The notes beneath the pieces were generated by a model. It had not been told where the DNA came from. It ran no database searches and saw only the letters and a program-made list of their open reading frames with translations. Below are positions 8,224 to 16,255 of a stretch of DNA of 64,000 nucleotides, one piece after another. A program made the translations under genes and the position numbers. Each line of letters opens with the position of its first letter. Position 1 is the stretch's first letter. The DNA comes from JBBIQV01 sp964555285 (GTDB taxonomy: Bacteria; Nitrospirota; Nitrospiria; Nitrospirales; Nitrospiraceae), in contig CAZKRM010000014.1 in assembly GCA_964555285.1 (NCBI GenBank), forward strand, positions 16,271 through 80,270, in the 5' to 3' direction.

Positions 8224-10008
8224 ATGCCCGGCGAGCTTTCGATGCAGTCCGTCCTCGCCTCACCGGGGACGCTGGTGTTTCCCTCCAATCTTCCGTATCG
8301 CGACGACCTCTTCCGTGCCGGCGGCACAGTCGTCCGACAATCCAGCGGCCATCTGATTGTCTACAATCGCGACAACCGGCGCATTCTTGCGACGGATCCT
8401 GACGGCCATCCTCTCCACGAATGCGAATGGACCACGAGCGCTTCCGGGGTGGTCTGCCTGAAATGGGCCCGCATCCGGCTGGATTGGGGCCAGTGGGTCG
8501 GCATCAAGCCGGCCGGGCTCGTGAACGCCACGACCCTCGATCTGTCTCGCAAGCCGGGTTGGCAGCGGGTCCGGCCGGACGATCTGCGCCGGATGGCGGC
8601 GCAAGCGCTCCGCGTCCCTCTCGACGAAGTGCGGTTCTTCTACAGTGACGACGATCTCACGATTGCCCCGAGCGGCATCGCAAGCATTCGCCACAAGAAG
8701 GACACGTTTCATGTATTAGACGACGGCACCTTCGCACAGTCCCGGTTTATGGCCTGTATGGGCGCCATGCATTGGGAACGGATCGACTTCCTGCCCGTGG
8801 TGGAACTGTTCCAATCTCTCTTGCCCGGTACCGGCTCGGCCGCGCTCGAACTGATCCGCGGGTTGTACGACGATCAGAATCATGGCCGGTCTTCGCCGCG
8901 TGCCCTCCGCTATCGAGGCATCCCGACCTATCCATCGGAGGCCGCCTATCGACTCTTCGGCGCGTTCTTTACTCCTCACGCGCCCGGCGGGGTCGATCCC
9001 TTTCCCTTGTTCATGGATCCCTCGCGTTCCCATCAGGTCACGTGGCTCCCGAGCCAAGACCCGCCGCGCCGGTATTTTCTCGGCGCTGAAAAGATAGGTG
9101 TGACGGTGACGAGGCAGATGGTACAGAAGGCCACCGTCGCCGATGACGGAACCGGCCTCTCTTACGTTCAGAGCGTGCCGACCCGTCCCGCACCATGCGA
9201 GCGGACCGTGTGCGTGGACGGGGAGCGGCTGATTCTGGCCGATCGCGAGCAGCAGCGGCTTGTGCTGGTCAGCCGGCAATGGGGTGTGGCGAGCCGGCGA
9301 CCCAGCCCGACACCGGCACCGGCAGTGGTCGGTTGGCGATCGCTGTTCGATGGCGGCCCGCCATCGGTCGAACCCGTTCAAGCGTTTTCCGCCGTGCTCC
9401 TGTATCCGGATGATGAGCAGGAAATTTCTGAAGCCTCTTCTCAGCCCTTTGTCAGCGAGTACCTGCAAGACCTCATCGAGCAAGCACCGGATCTTGTCGA
9501 TCGGCTGCGCCGGTCCACCCGCATCCTGATCGATCGACTCGACAGCGCCATCGCGAGCTGCGTGGGCCTGGATCAGCCGAGAACCTACACCATCCTGTTT
9601 CAGACGCCCGCACTCGCTCAAAAACAGGCCCAGCTTCTTTGGAACCAGTTTGCAGGTACGCGACATCTGGAGTGGCTCAGCCACGTGCGCCTGATGCCGG
9701 CGGTCGCACACCGGCAGACCGTCTATGCACAGCGCTACGATGTTCTGTATGTGTGGATTCCATTCGCCTTCTTTCAATCCACGGAAGTCCTGCAACAAGC
9801 GGCAACCGAAATCGTGGCCGCCCTCGCGGACCAGGGGATCGCCTTTGTCGTTGGCCCGGCGACGTTCGCCCAAGTCCTTCAGACACAGCGCTGCCGCATC
9901 GCGCGGCAAGAGGCCGTCGAGACGCTTCCCACGTTCCAGATGCACCGGACCATCCTCCCCAACGCGCAGCTCAAAGCCGGACTGACCCTCTTCCAGATCA
10001 CGCGCTAG
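8224..10008 (+). CDS. Large conserved-looking protein of unknown function
   Basis: A 594-residue protein I do not recognise. The ATG follows the proA stop without a gap, so the two are probably co-transcribed and coupled. No signal peptide, membrane helix, Walker motif or metal-binding signature is evident. The first ~330 residues contain short beta-rich segments (for example GHLIVYNRDNRRILATDPDG) suggestive of repeats or a beta-propeller-like part. The last ~200 residues look mixed alpha/beta. Codon use and GC are like its neighbours, so it appears native. Function: unknown; a role connected with proline metabolism is not implied by the sequence. Confidence 0.75.
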   Translation: MPGELSMQSVLASPGTLVFPSNLPYRDDLFRAGGTVVRQSSGHLIVYNRDNRRILATDPDGHPLHECEWTTSASGVVCLKWARIRLDWGQWVGIKPAGLVNATTLDLSRKPGWQRVRPDDLRRMAAQALRVPLDEVRFFYSDDDLTIAPSGIASIRHKKDTFHVLDDGTFAQSRFMACMGAMHWERIDFLPVVELFQSLLPGTGSAALELIRGLYDDQNHGRSSPRALRYRGIPTYPSEAAYRLFGAFFTPHAPGGVDPFPLFMDPSRSHQVTWLPSQDPPRRYFLGAEKIGVTVTRQMVQKATVADDGTGLSYVQSVPTRPAPCERTVCVDGERLILADREQQRLVLVSRQWGVASRRPSPTPAPAVVGWRSLFDGGPPSVEPVQAFSAVLLYPDDEQEISEASSQPFVSEYLQDLIEQAPDLVDRLRRSTRILIDRLDSAIASCVGLDQPRTYTILFQTPALAQKQAQLLWNQFAGTRHLEWLSHVRLMPAVAHRQTVYAQRYDVLYVWIPFAFFQSTEVLQQAATEIVAALADQGIAFVVGPATFAQVLQTQRCRIARQEAVETLPTFQMHRTILPNAQLKAGLTLFQITR

Positions 10009-10164
10009 CCTGCCCCAGATCCCTTGCCTCACTGCTCATCACCGCCATTCAAGTTCTGCATACACCGACCGATAGTCATCATGATTCAGTGTGTCCGAAT
10101 CGCAGCGGGACAAGTTGATCCGGTTTTGACACGTTCCGCCAACTGAACGAAAGGCACCGCATCC

Positions 10165-11358
10165 ATGAAAAAAGTCCTGTTCGTCGACGACACACCGGCG
10201 GTGCTGGAAACCCTTCGCCGAACCCTTGCGCCGCTCGATCAGGAATGGCACATGTCTTTTGTCGGGAGTGGGAAGGACGCCTTAGCGACTCTCCAGCAAG
10301 AGCCCTTCGATGTCCTTGTGACCGACATGGTGATGCCCGGGATGGACGGCATGAAACTTCTGGGCGAAGTCACCACACAGTACCCGGAGATGGTGCGGAT
10401 CGCCTACTCCGGCGACACGAGCATGGGGGTACGGTCGGCGGCAGTCGCGCATCAGTACCTCGCCACACCCTTCGAGATGGGTCTCTTACGGAGCACGGTG
10501 GGACGGGCCTGCGCGTTGCGGGAATTGCTAGGAAGCGAGTCCCTCCGAAAGTTGGTGTCCGGCATCAAGAACTTGCCGAGTGTCCCGTCCCTCTATCGCG
10601 AGTTGATGAACGAGATGCACTCGCAGGACGCCTCGCTCAAGAAGGCGGCGAAGATCGTCTCGAAGGACATGGCGATGGTCACCAAGATCCTTCAGCTCGT
10701 GAACTCCGCCTTCTTCGGCCTCCGGACCACGATCTCGAATGCGGAACAGGCCGTGGCCCTGTTGGGGCTGGACACGATCAAGTCGCTGGTCCTTTCCATG
10801 CAGGCCTTCGCCCAATTCGATTCGTCCACTATCGCATTCTTCTCGATCGACGCGCTCTGGCGGCACGGGCTCACGACCAGCAACTACGCACGGACCATCG
10901 CGAAACAACAGGGCGCCTCTCAAGGCACTATCGATGACGCGTTCACGGCCGGCTTGCTCCATGACATCGGCGTGCTCGTCCTCGCCGCAAATCTTCCCGA
11001 TCAGTACACGAACGCGGTCGCGCGTATGCAGGAGCGCAGCATCCCGGACTGGCAGGCGGAGAAAGAAGTCCTGGGTGCATCGCATGCGGAAGTGGGGGCC
11101 TACCTGTTGGGAATCTGGGGGCTCAGCGACAGCATCGTCGAAGCCGTGGCGTTTCATCATGAACCCACCGGCAGTGTCGGTCAGGCGTTCAGCCCCTTAA
11201 CTGCCGTCCACGTCGCCAACGCCTTCGAGGAAGAAGACCGAGCCATCGGAGTCGGGGAGCAGGCTCTTCCTCCGGACGGAGGATATCTCGCTCAAGGAGG
11301 CTGGACCGATCAGCTCCCCCTCTGGCGCTCCGCCTGCCAACCGGGCACACGCGGTTGA
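10165..11358 (+). CDS. Response regulator with HDOD output domain
   Basis: A 397-residue signalling protein. The N-terminal receiver domain (about residues 1-120) has the acidic pocket VDDT, a phospho-acceptor Asp near residue 53 (VTDMVMPGMDG) and the conserved Ser/Thr and Lys-side region in a weaker form. An HDOD domain follows (about residues 135-340), with FFGLRTTISNAEQAVALLGLD as its most typical block. It retains LLHDIG and HHEP, which resemble HD-superfamily metal ligands, although HDOD proteins generally lack hydrolase activity. Such proteins act in signalling of motility, biofilm or cell-cycle state. No histidine kinase gene is adjacent, so the partner is unknown. Confidence 0.88.
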   Translation: MKKVLFVDDTPAVLETLRRTLAPLDQEWHMSFVGSGKDALATLQQEPFDVLVTDMVMPGMDGMKLLGEVTTQYPEMVRIAYSGDTSMGVRSAAVAHQYLATPFEMGLLRSTVGRACALRELLGSESLRKLVSGIKNLPSVPSLYRELMNEMHSQDASLKKAAKIVSKDMAMVTKILQLVNSAFFGLRTTISNAEQAVALLGLDTIKSLVLSMQAFAQFDSSTIAFFSIDALWRHGLTTSNYARTIAKQQGASQGTIDDAFTAGLLHDIGVLVLAANLPDQYTNAVARMQERSIPDWQAEKEVLGASHAEVGAYLLGIWGLSDSIVEAVAFHHEPTGSVGQAFSPLTAVHVANAFEEEDRAIGVGEQALPPDGGYLAQGGWTDQLPLWRSACQPGTRG

Positions 11359-11434
11359 ACGAGCCCTCCCGACGGAGCGAAAGCCTTCCGTCGCTCGTCT
11401 CTCCTCGTTCGCGAGCGACGCGTCACGCCTCCCC

Positions 11435-11504
11435 AAACTCAGAACTCCAAACTCAGAACTCCTAACTCCTAACTCAGAACTCCTAACTCAGAACTCAGAA
11501 CTTC
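11435..11504. repeat. Tandem array of AACTCAGAACTCC-like units
   Basis: About five imperfect copies of a 13-15 base unit (AACTCAGAACTCC with variable A/T joints) lie in the 233-base gap between the HDOD gene and hsdR. The array ends in CAGAACTTCT. The same core recurs singly at 55844-55863 downstream of pmbA. No spacers of constant length separate the units, so this is not a CRISPR. It marks the left border of the restriction island. The rest of the gap contains no recognisable promoter or gene. Confidence 0.8.
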
Positions 11505-11615
11505 TGTTGCCCTCCTCACTCCTAAGGCCTCACGCTTCTCTCAGCCATACGCCATCAGCTCTTGTCCCTCAAGGCGGGGTGATTTCGCGCGGTGAAAGGG
11601 GTATTCTTGGCGCCC

Positions 11616-14474
11616 ATGCCGACCCCCGAAGACAAAGCGCGAGAGCACATTGACCAGGCGTTGGAGAAGTGCGGCTGGAAGGTCCAGGATTTCAGGGCTG
11701 CTAATCTCTCGGCAGCCCGTGGGGTGGTTCTCCGAAACTTCCCCTTACGCACAGGGTGTGGCTTTGCAGATTACCTGCTCTACGTGGACGGTAAAGCTGC
11801 CGGTGTGATCGAAGCCAAAAGGGAAGGCACGACGCTGACCGGGGTCGAAATCCAATCTGCCAAGTATAGTGAGGGCCTGCCTCAGCAATTGCCCGCGCAT
11901 GTCAGACCACTTCCGTTCCTGTATGAGAGCACCGGTGTCGAATCGCGGTTTACCAATGGGCTCGATCCAGATCCGAGGAGCAGGTCTGTCTTCAGCTTTC
12001 ATCGTCCGGACACGCTGGCAGATTGGATTGCCGGTGCCGGCATCGTCGAGGAGCCGGTCATACACCAAGCCGCAGCATATCGCGGACCGCAGTACCGCAC
12101 GGCATCGACGCTGCGCAGCCGGCTCAAGCAGCTGCCGCCCCTCATCACAGCGGGTCTCTGGCCCGCGCAAATTACCGCCATCAACAATCTCGAAAAGTCG
12201 CTGGCCCAGGATCGTCCTCGCGCCCTGATCCAAATGGCCACCGGCAGCGGCAAGACCTTCACCGCCATCAACTTCATCTACCGGCTTATCAAGTTCGGCG
12301 GCGCGCGCCGCGTGCTCTTCCTCGTCGATCGCGGCAATCTCGGCGACCAGACGCTCAAGGAATTCCAGCAGTACGTCTCGCCGTATAACAACTTCAAGTT
12401 CACCGAAGAGTTCATCGTCCAGCGGCTGGCGGGCAACCGCCTCGACCACACGGCAAGGGTCTGTATCAGCACCATCCAGCGCATGTACTCCATGCTCAAG
12501 GGGAGGGAGCTGTCGGACGAGGACGAAGAAGCCTCCGTCTCCGGCCTCGAACGGCTCTTCAAACAACCAGAGCCCATTGACTACAATCCGGCCATTCCGA
12601 TTGAAACCTTCGACATCATCGTCACCGACGAATGCCACCGGTCCATCTACAACCTCTGGGCGCAGGTGCTGGAATACTTCGATGCCCACCTCATCGGCCT
12701 CACCGCCACGCCCAACAAACAGACCTTTGGCTTCTTCAATCAGAACCTGGTCATGGAATACTCACACGAGCAGGCCGTGGCCGACGGCGTCAACGTCAAC
12801 TACGACGTGTACCGCATCCGCACCGCCATCACGCAGGCGGGCTCGACGGTCGATGCCGGGTATAGCGTGCAGGTGATGAATCGGGAAACGCGCGCAAAAC
12901 GTTGGGAGCGGCTGGACGACGAATTCGCCTACGATCCCGACCAGCTCGACCGCGACGTGGTCGCCCCAGACCAGATCCGCACCATCGTCAAAGCCTTCAA
13001 GGAGAAGCTCTTCACCGAGATTTTTCCCGGCCGCACCGAGGTGCCCAAGACCCTCATTTTCGCGAAGGACGACGCCCACGCAGAGAACCTTGTCGAACTC
13101 CTCCGCGAGGAGTTCGGCAAGGGCAACGAGTTCGCTCAGAAGATCACCTATCGTACCACCGGGGTGAATCCCAAGGACCTCATCAAGACCTTTCGCAACA
13201 GCTACCATCCCCGCATCGCCGTCACGGTGGACATGATCGCCACCGGCACCGACATCAAGCCGGTCGAGATCGTCGTCTTCATGCGCGCGGTGAAATCCCG
13301 CACCTTCTTCGAGCAGATGAAGGGCCGGGGCGTCCGCGTCATCAAGCCGGATGATCTGAAGGCCGTCACGCCCGACGCCACGACCAAAGACCACTTCGTC
13401 ATCGTCGATACCGTTGGCGTCTGCGAGCAAGACAAGACTGACGCCAGACCGATGGAGAAAAAGCCCAGCGTCGCCTTTGAAAAACTGCTCCAAGCCGTCG
13501 CACTTGGAAATACAGAAGAAGATGTGCTCACTAGCATCGCCGGACGGCTCGCCCGCATGGAGCATCGCATCACGAAGGAAGATGAACAGGCCATCAGCAA
13601 AGCCAGCCTGTCTGCGTCCGCGCCGAAGGCAGGCGGACAGGCAGGCGGGGGCCTGACTCTTCGAGACCTCAGTCGAGGTCTTGTGGAAGCGGTAAATCCA
13701 GATCGGCATCTGGAACTTGCAAGGCAATTGTACAAGACAGAGTCACCGACCGATGAACAGGTCCAAGCAGCAGCGACCAAGCTCATCAAAGACGCCGTCA
13801 CCCCGCTCCACGATCCGAAGCTGCGCGAACTCCTGATCGAGATCAAAAAGAAGAACGAACTCACCATCGACCACGTCAGCCAGGACCAGGTCATCGAAGC
13901 AGGCTTCAGCGCCGACGCTCTGGCGCGCGCCCGCACCATCGTGCAGTCCTTCGAACAGTTCATCACACAGCACAAAGACGAGATCACCGCCCTGCAAGTC
14001 CTCTACAGCAAACCCTACAAGCAGCGATTGAAGTTCGAGGACATTAAAGATCTCGCCAACGCCATCGAAAAGCCGCCCTACCTCTGGAACGAATCCCAAC
14101 TCTGGCAAGCCTACGCCGCGCTGGAGAAGTCGAAAGTCAAAGGGGCGAGCGGGAAGCGCATCCTGACGGACCTTGTTTCCCTCGTCCGCTTCGCCACGCA
14201 TCAGGACAACGAGTTGGTGCCATTTCCTGAAAAGGTCAACGCCAATTTTAAGGTCTGGTTAGGGGAGCAGGAAAAAAGAAGGAAATTCACGGACGAGCAG
14301 CGTCATTGGCTGGAGATGATCCGTGACCATGTCGCCGCAAATCTTGTGGTTGAGCCGGATGACTTCGAGTATGCGCCCTTTGCGCAAGAAGGTGGGCTCG
14401 GGAAGGTGCATCAGCTGTTTGGGGTCGAGCTGAACAAGATGATTGAAGAACTGAACGGGGCGTTGGCAGCGTGA
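11616..14474 (+). CDS. hsdR: Type I restriction enzyme, R (motor/nuclease) subunit HsdR
   Basis: Restriction subunit that translocates and cuts unmodified DNA when bound to HsdM and HsdS. In order: an N-terminal RecB-like nuclease domain (about residues 20-120, with GFADYLLYVDGKAAGVIEAKRE carrying the D...ExK motif), an SF2 helicase with Walker A MATGSGKTFTA, DEAH-like box DECHRS and motif III LTATP, a second RecA domain with a motif VI-like run (QMKGRGVR), and a C-terminal helical domain that binds the methylase. Length ~952 residues is normal. A GTG at 11592 is an alternative start; the ATG is preferred because TPEDKAREHID matches the family start. hsdS and hsdM lie 1.8 and 7.6 kb downstream. 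A palindromic insertion lies in a linker at 13607-13649. Confidence 0.95.
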   Translation: MPTPEDKAREHIDQALEKCGWKVQDFRAANLSAARGVVLRNFPLRTGCGFADYLLYVDGKAAGVIEAKREGTTLTGVEIQSAKYSEGLPQQLPAHVRPLPFLYESTGVESRFTNGLDPDPRSRSVFSFHRPDTLADWIAGAGIVEEPVIHQAAAYRGPQYRTASTLRSRLKQLPPLITAGLWPAQITAINNLEKSLAQDRPRALIQMATGSGKTFTAINFIYRLIKFGGARRVLFLVDRGNLGDQTLKEFQQYVSPYNNFKFTEEFIVQRLAGNRLDHTARVCISTIQRMYSMLKGRELSDEDEEASVSGLERLFKQPEPIDYNPAIPIETFDIIVTDECHRSIYNLWAQVLEYFDAHLIGLTATPNKQTFGFFNQNLVMEYSHEQAVADGVNVNYDVYRIRTAITQAGSTVDAGYSVQVMNRETRAKRWERLDDEFAYDPDQLDRDVVAPDQIRTIVKAFKEKLFTEIFPGRTEVPKTLIFAKDDAHAENLVELLREEFGKGNEFAQKITYRTTGVNPKDLIKTFRNSYHPRIAVTVDMIATGTDIKPVEIVVFMRAVKSRTFFEQMKGRGVRVIKPDDLKAVTPDATTKDHFVIVDTVGVCEQDKTDARPMEKKPSVAFEKLLQAVALGNTEEDVLTSIAGRLARMEHRITKEDEQAISKASLSASAPKAGGQAGGGLTLRDLSRGLVEAVNPDRHLELARQLYKTESPTDEQVQAAATKLIKDAVTPLHDPKLRELLIEIKKKNELTIDHVSQDQVIEAGFSADALARARTIVQSFEQFITQHKDEITALQVLYSKPYKQRLKFEDIKDLANAIEKPPYLWNESQLWQAYAALEKSKVKGASGKRILTDLVSLVRFATHQDNELVPFPEKVNANFKVWLGEQEKRRKFTDEQRHWLEMIRDHVAANLVVEPDDFEYAPFAQEGGLGKVHQLFGVELNKMIEELNGALAA
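13607..13649. repeat. In-frame palindrome-like insertion inside hsdR
   Basis: The bases start with CCTGTCTGCGT and end with ACAGGCAGGCGGG. The same two ends bracket a shorter insertion in the broken hsdM copy at 20684. In the protein they encode a low-complexity Ser/Ala/Gly-rich linker (LSASAPKAGGQAGGG) just before the conserved LTLRDLSRGLVEA block, and the reading frame is preserved. It looks like a small repeat tolerated in a surface linker. Confidence 0.65.
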
Positions 14475-14557
14475 GTTCCTGTCGGTCGGCTTAGGGGCTC
14501 AGGCTGATGATGCCGATAGGGCTTCCTTTTCCAATCGAAAGAACCTAAAATTCAGCC

Positions 14558-15310
14558 ATGATCGAATCAATTCAGTTTCCGAATGCGCCCATTACTGAAG
14601 CTCTTCTCGATATTCTGGTAAAACTTCCTGTGCAAACCGACCTGAAGACGTTAGCCACCTTCCAAGATGCCATCAAGCAAAGGTATCCGCTGAGACAAGA
14701 ACGGTTGGCGTGGCGCGGTCAGATAGAAATCAAGTCGACTCCTGTTACGCATGTGTCGCAATCGGCTGCCGGTGGACCGGACGGGTATTTATTTACTTCA
14801 AATGACGGCAGGCAAGTTGTCCAGGCGCGACTCGATGGTTTTACGTTTAGTAGGCTTAAGCCTTATGACAAATGGGAATCCCTTCGGGATGAAGCCCGAG
14901 AGCTTTGGCAGCATTATGTTCAGATCGCTTCCCCCGAAGGCGTCTCCCGGATAGCCCTACGTTACATCAATCGCATAGAAATCCCTATCCCGATGAAAGA
15001 CTATAAAGAATATATTCTCACAACCCCGGAGATAGCCCCTGATCTTCCTCAGGGACTAGAGAGTTTTTTTATGAGGTTGGTCATCCCGGATCCAAAAGGT
15101 CAAGCGGTTGCGATTGTGACCGAGACCGTGGAACCTATTGATGAGTCAAGCAAGCGGCTTCCGCTGATTTTCGATATTGACGTGTTTCATATTGCCGCTT
15201 TCAACGTTCAGGATAACTCAATGTGGGAGATGTTCGAATCCCTGCGCGATCTCAAGAACGAAATCTTCTCTAAGAGTATTACATCGAAGGCAAAGGAGTT
15301 GTTCCAATGA
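14558..15310 (+). CDS. TIGR04255 family protein
   Basis: A 250-residue protein whose start (FPNAPITEALLDILVKLP) and later block SRIALRYINRIEIP match the sporadically distributed TIGR04255 family, which has no established biochemical role. No catalytic motif is evident. AT content is visibly higher than in hsdR, suggesting recent acquisition. Its stop overlaps the next start as ATGA, and that gene overlaps a third as GTGA, so the three form one translationally coupled module. The module sits between intact hsdR and a broken hsdR 3' end. The 83 bases between hsdR and this gene hold nothing recognisable. Confidence 0.82.
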   Translation: MIESIQFPNAPITEALLDILVKLPVQTDLKTLATFQDAIKQRYPLRQERLAWRGQIEIKSTPVTHVSQSAAGGPDGYLFTSNDGRQVVQARLDGFTFSRLKPYDKWESLRDEARELWQHYVQIASPEGVSRIALRYINRIEIPIPMKDYKEYILTTPEIAPDLPQGLESFFMRLVIPDPKGQAVAIVTETVEPIDESSKRLPLIFDIDVFHIAAFNVQDNSMWEMFESLRDLKNEIFSKSITSKAKELFQ

Positions 15311-15738
15311 GCATGGCAACGGTTCGTGCTCCGCAAGCACTGGGGTATCTCTCCGTTGTTGGCATGAGTCGAGACTCCCGAGTGGTAACGGGTCAATGGC
15401 TAGAATCAGAGGAGCACTACTGGCTTCCGGTCACTCGAAGGCCACAAGGAGACGCTGAAAAATTTCTGGCGCTCGCTGAAGCGTGGCGTCGGGATGTGCA
15501 ATTTGTGTCCTCCGTTACTGAAATGGTGCTTCATCCGGCCTATCAACGCATTATCGGCATGGGTGCCGTAGTTGTTCCCCACCTGCTTCGTGAGCTTGAG
15601 CGCAGACCAGATCACTGGTTTTGGGCATTGCACGCGATCACTGGGGCTGACCCCGTCAAACCCGAAGACCGAGGCAAGCTGAAGAAGATGGCCGAGGCTT
15701 GGATCAAGTGGGGGAAGGAGCAAGGGTTGGCTTGGTGA
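15307..15738 (+). CDS. Unknown protein, middle gene of the TIGR04255 module
   Basis: A 143-residue soluble protein without a known domain name that I can assign. The C-terminal half (HPAYQRIIGMGAVVVPHLLRELERRP followed by WFWALHAITG) is Trp-rich, looks alpha-helical and carries the most conserved-looking residues; a short HEAT-like helix pair is possible. The N-terminal half contains a beta-like segment around HYWLPVTRRP. Overlaps both neighbours by one codon's worth of bases (ATGA and GTGA), which implies production in fixed proportion and probably a shared complex or pathway. Confidence 0.8.
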   Translation: MSMATVRAPQALGYLSVVGMSRDSRVVTGQWLESEEHYWLPVTRRPQGDAEKFLALAEAWRRDVQFVSSVTEMVLHPAYQRIIGMGAVVVPHLLRELERRPDHWFWALHAITGADPVKPEDRGKLKKMAEAWIKWGKEQGLAW

Positions 15739-16172
15739 GTAAAGATCTCGAAAGCGTGTTTCCCCATCTTATCGGTTCTTCTTACGCGATCACTAGCCCT
15801 TCTACCCCTGAGTACAATTGCATTGCCTGGGCAGCTGGCGATTCTGAGAGATGGTGGTGGCCAGTTGCCGGGTCTTTCGCTTACTGGCCGCCAAATATTC
15901 CATTGCAGGAATCCCTCGACGCCTTCATCAAAGCGTTCGGTTCGATCGGATTCACTCCATGCGGAAATGCGAATATTGAGCAAGGCTACGAGAAAATCGC
16001 GCTGTACGTGGATAGTAACGGAAAGCCAACCCACGCAGCCCGCCAACTTCCTAACGGCCGATGGACCAGCAAGCTGGGAAAAATCGAAGATATCGAGCAT
16101 GAACTTGAGGGAGTGACTGGTTCAGTCTATGGCTCAGTGGCGCAATTTCTGAAGCGACCGATCAACGAATAA
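15735..16172 (+). CDS. DUF7689-like protein, third gene of the TIGR04255 module
   Basis: A 145-residue protein with the distinctive block YNCIAWAAGDSERWWWP followed by WPPNIP and GYEKIALYVDSNGKPTHAARQLPNGRWTSKLGK. The Asn-Cys-x-Ala-Trp-Ala and His-Ala-Ala-Arg-Gln elements recall Cys/His-dependent (NlpC/P60- or transglutaminase-like) folds. From memory this block matches the DUF7689 family; both the family name and the catalytic suggestion are unverified. The GTG start at 15735 overlaps the previous stop; upstream in-frame codons would extend deep into the preceding gene and are less likely. It completes the three-gene module before the hsdR remnant. Confidence 0.75.
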   Translation: MSKDLESVFPHLIGSSYAITSPSTPEYNCIAWAAGDSERWWWPVAGSFAYWPPNIPLQESLDAFIKAFGSIGFTPCGNANIEQGYEKIALYVDSNGKPTHAARQLPNGRWTSKLGKIEDIEHELEGVTGSVYGSVAQFLKRPINE

Positions 16173-16175
16173 TTC

Positions 16176-16253
16176 CCTGCGAATACCCTTGGCGCGCCGG
16201 CAGCGACGCTGAGCAAACTCATTGAAGAATCGAACGGAGCGTTAGCAGCGTAG
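16176..16253 (+). pseudogene. Remnant of an hsdR 3' end
   Basis: The frame ending at TAG 16251-16253 encodes LSKLIEESNGALAA. This aligns with the C-terminus of the intact HsdR (LNKMIEELNGALAA, bases 14433-14474) at 11 of 14 residues. The residues before it (NTLGAPAAT) do not align, so only the last ~45 bases are recognisable. It lies two bases before the hsdS start, exactly where the end of hsdR would normally be. This shows that the TIGR04255 module separates a complete hsdR from the stump of another, diverged hsdR allele. Confidence 0.75.
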
Positions 16254-16255
16254 CT

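Noticed and set aside
11435..11504. CRISPR array
   Set aside because: The units are 13-15 bases and directly joined, without spacers of constant length, and no cas genes are nearby.
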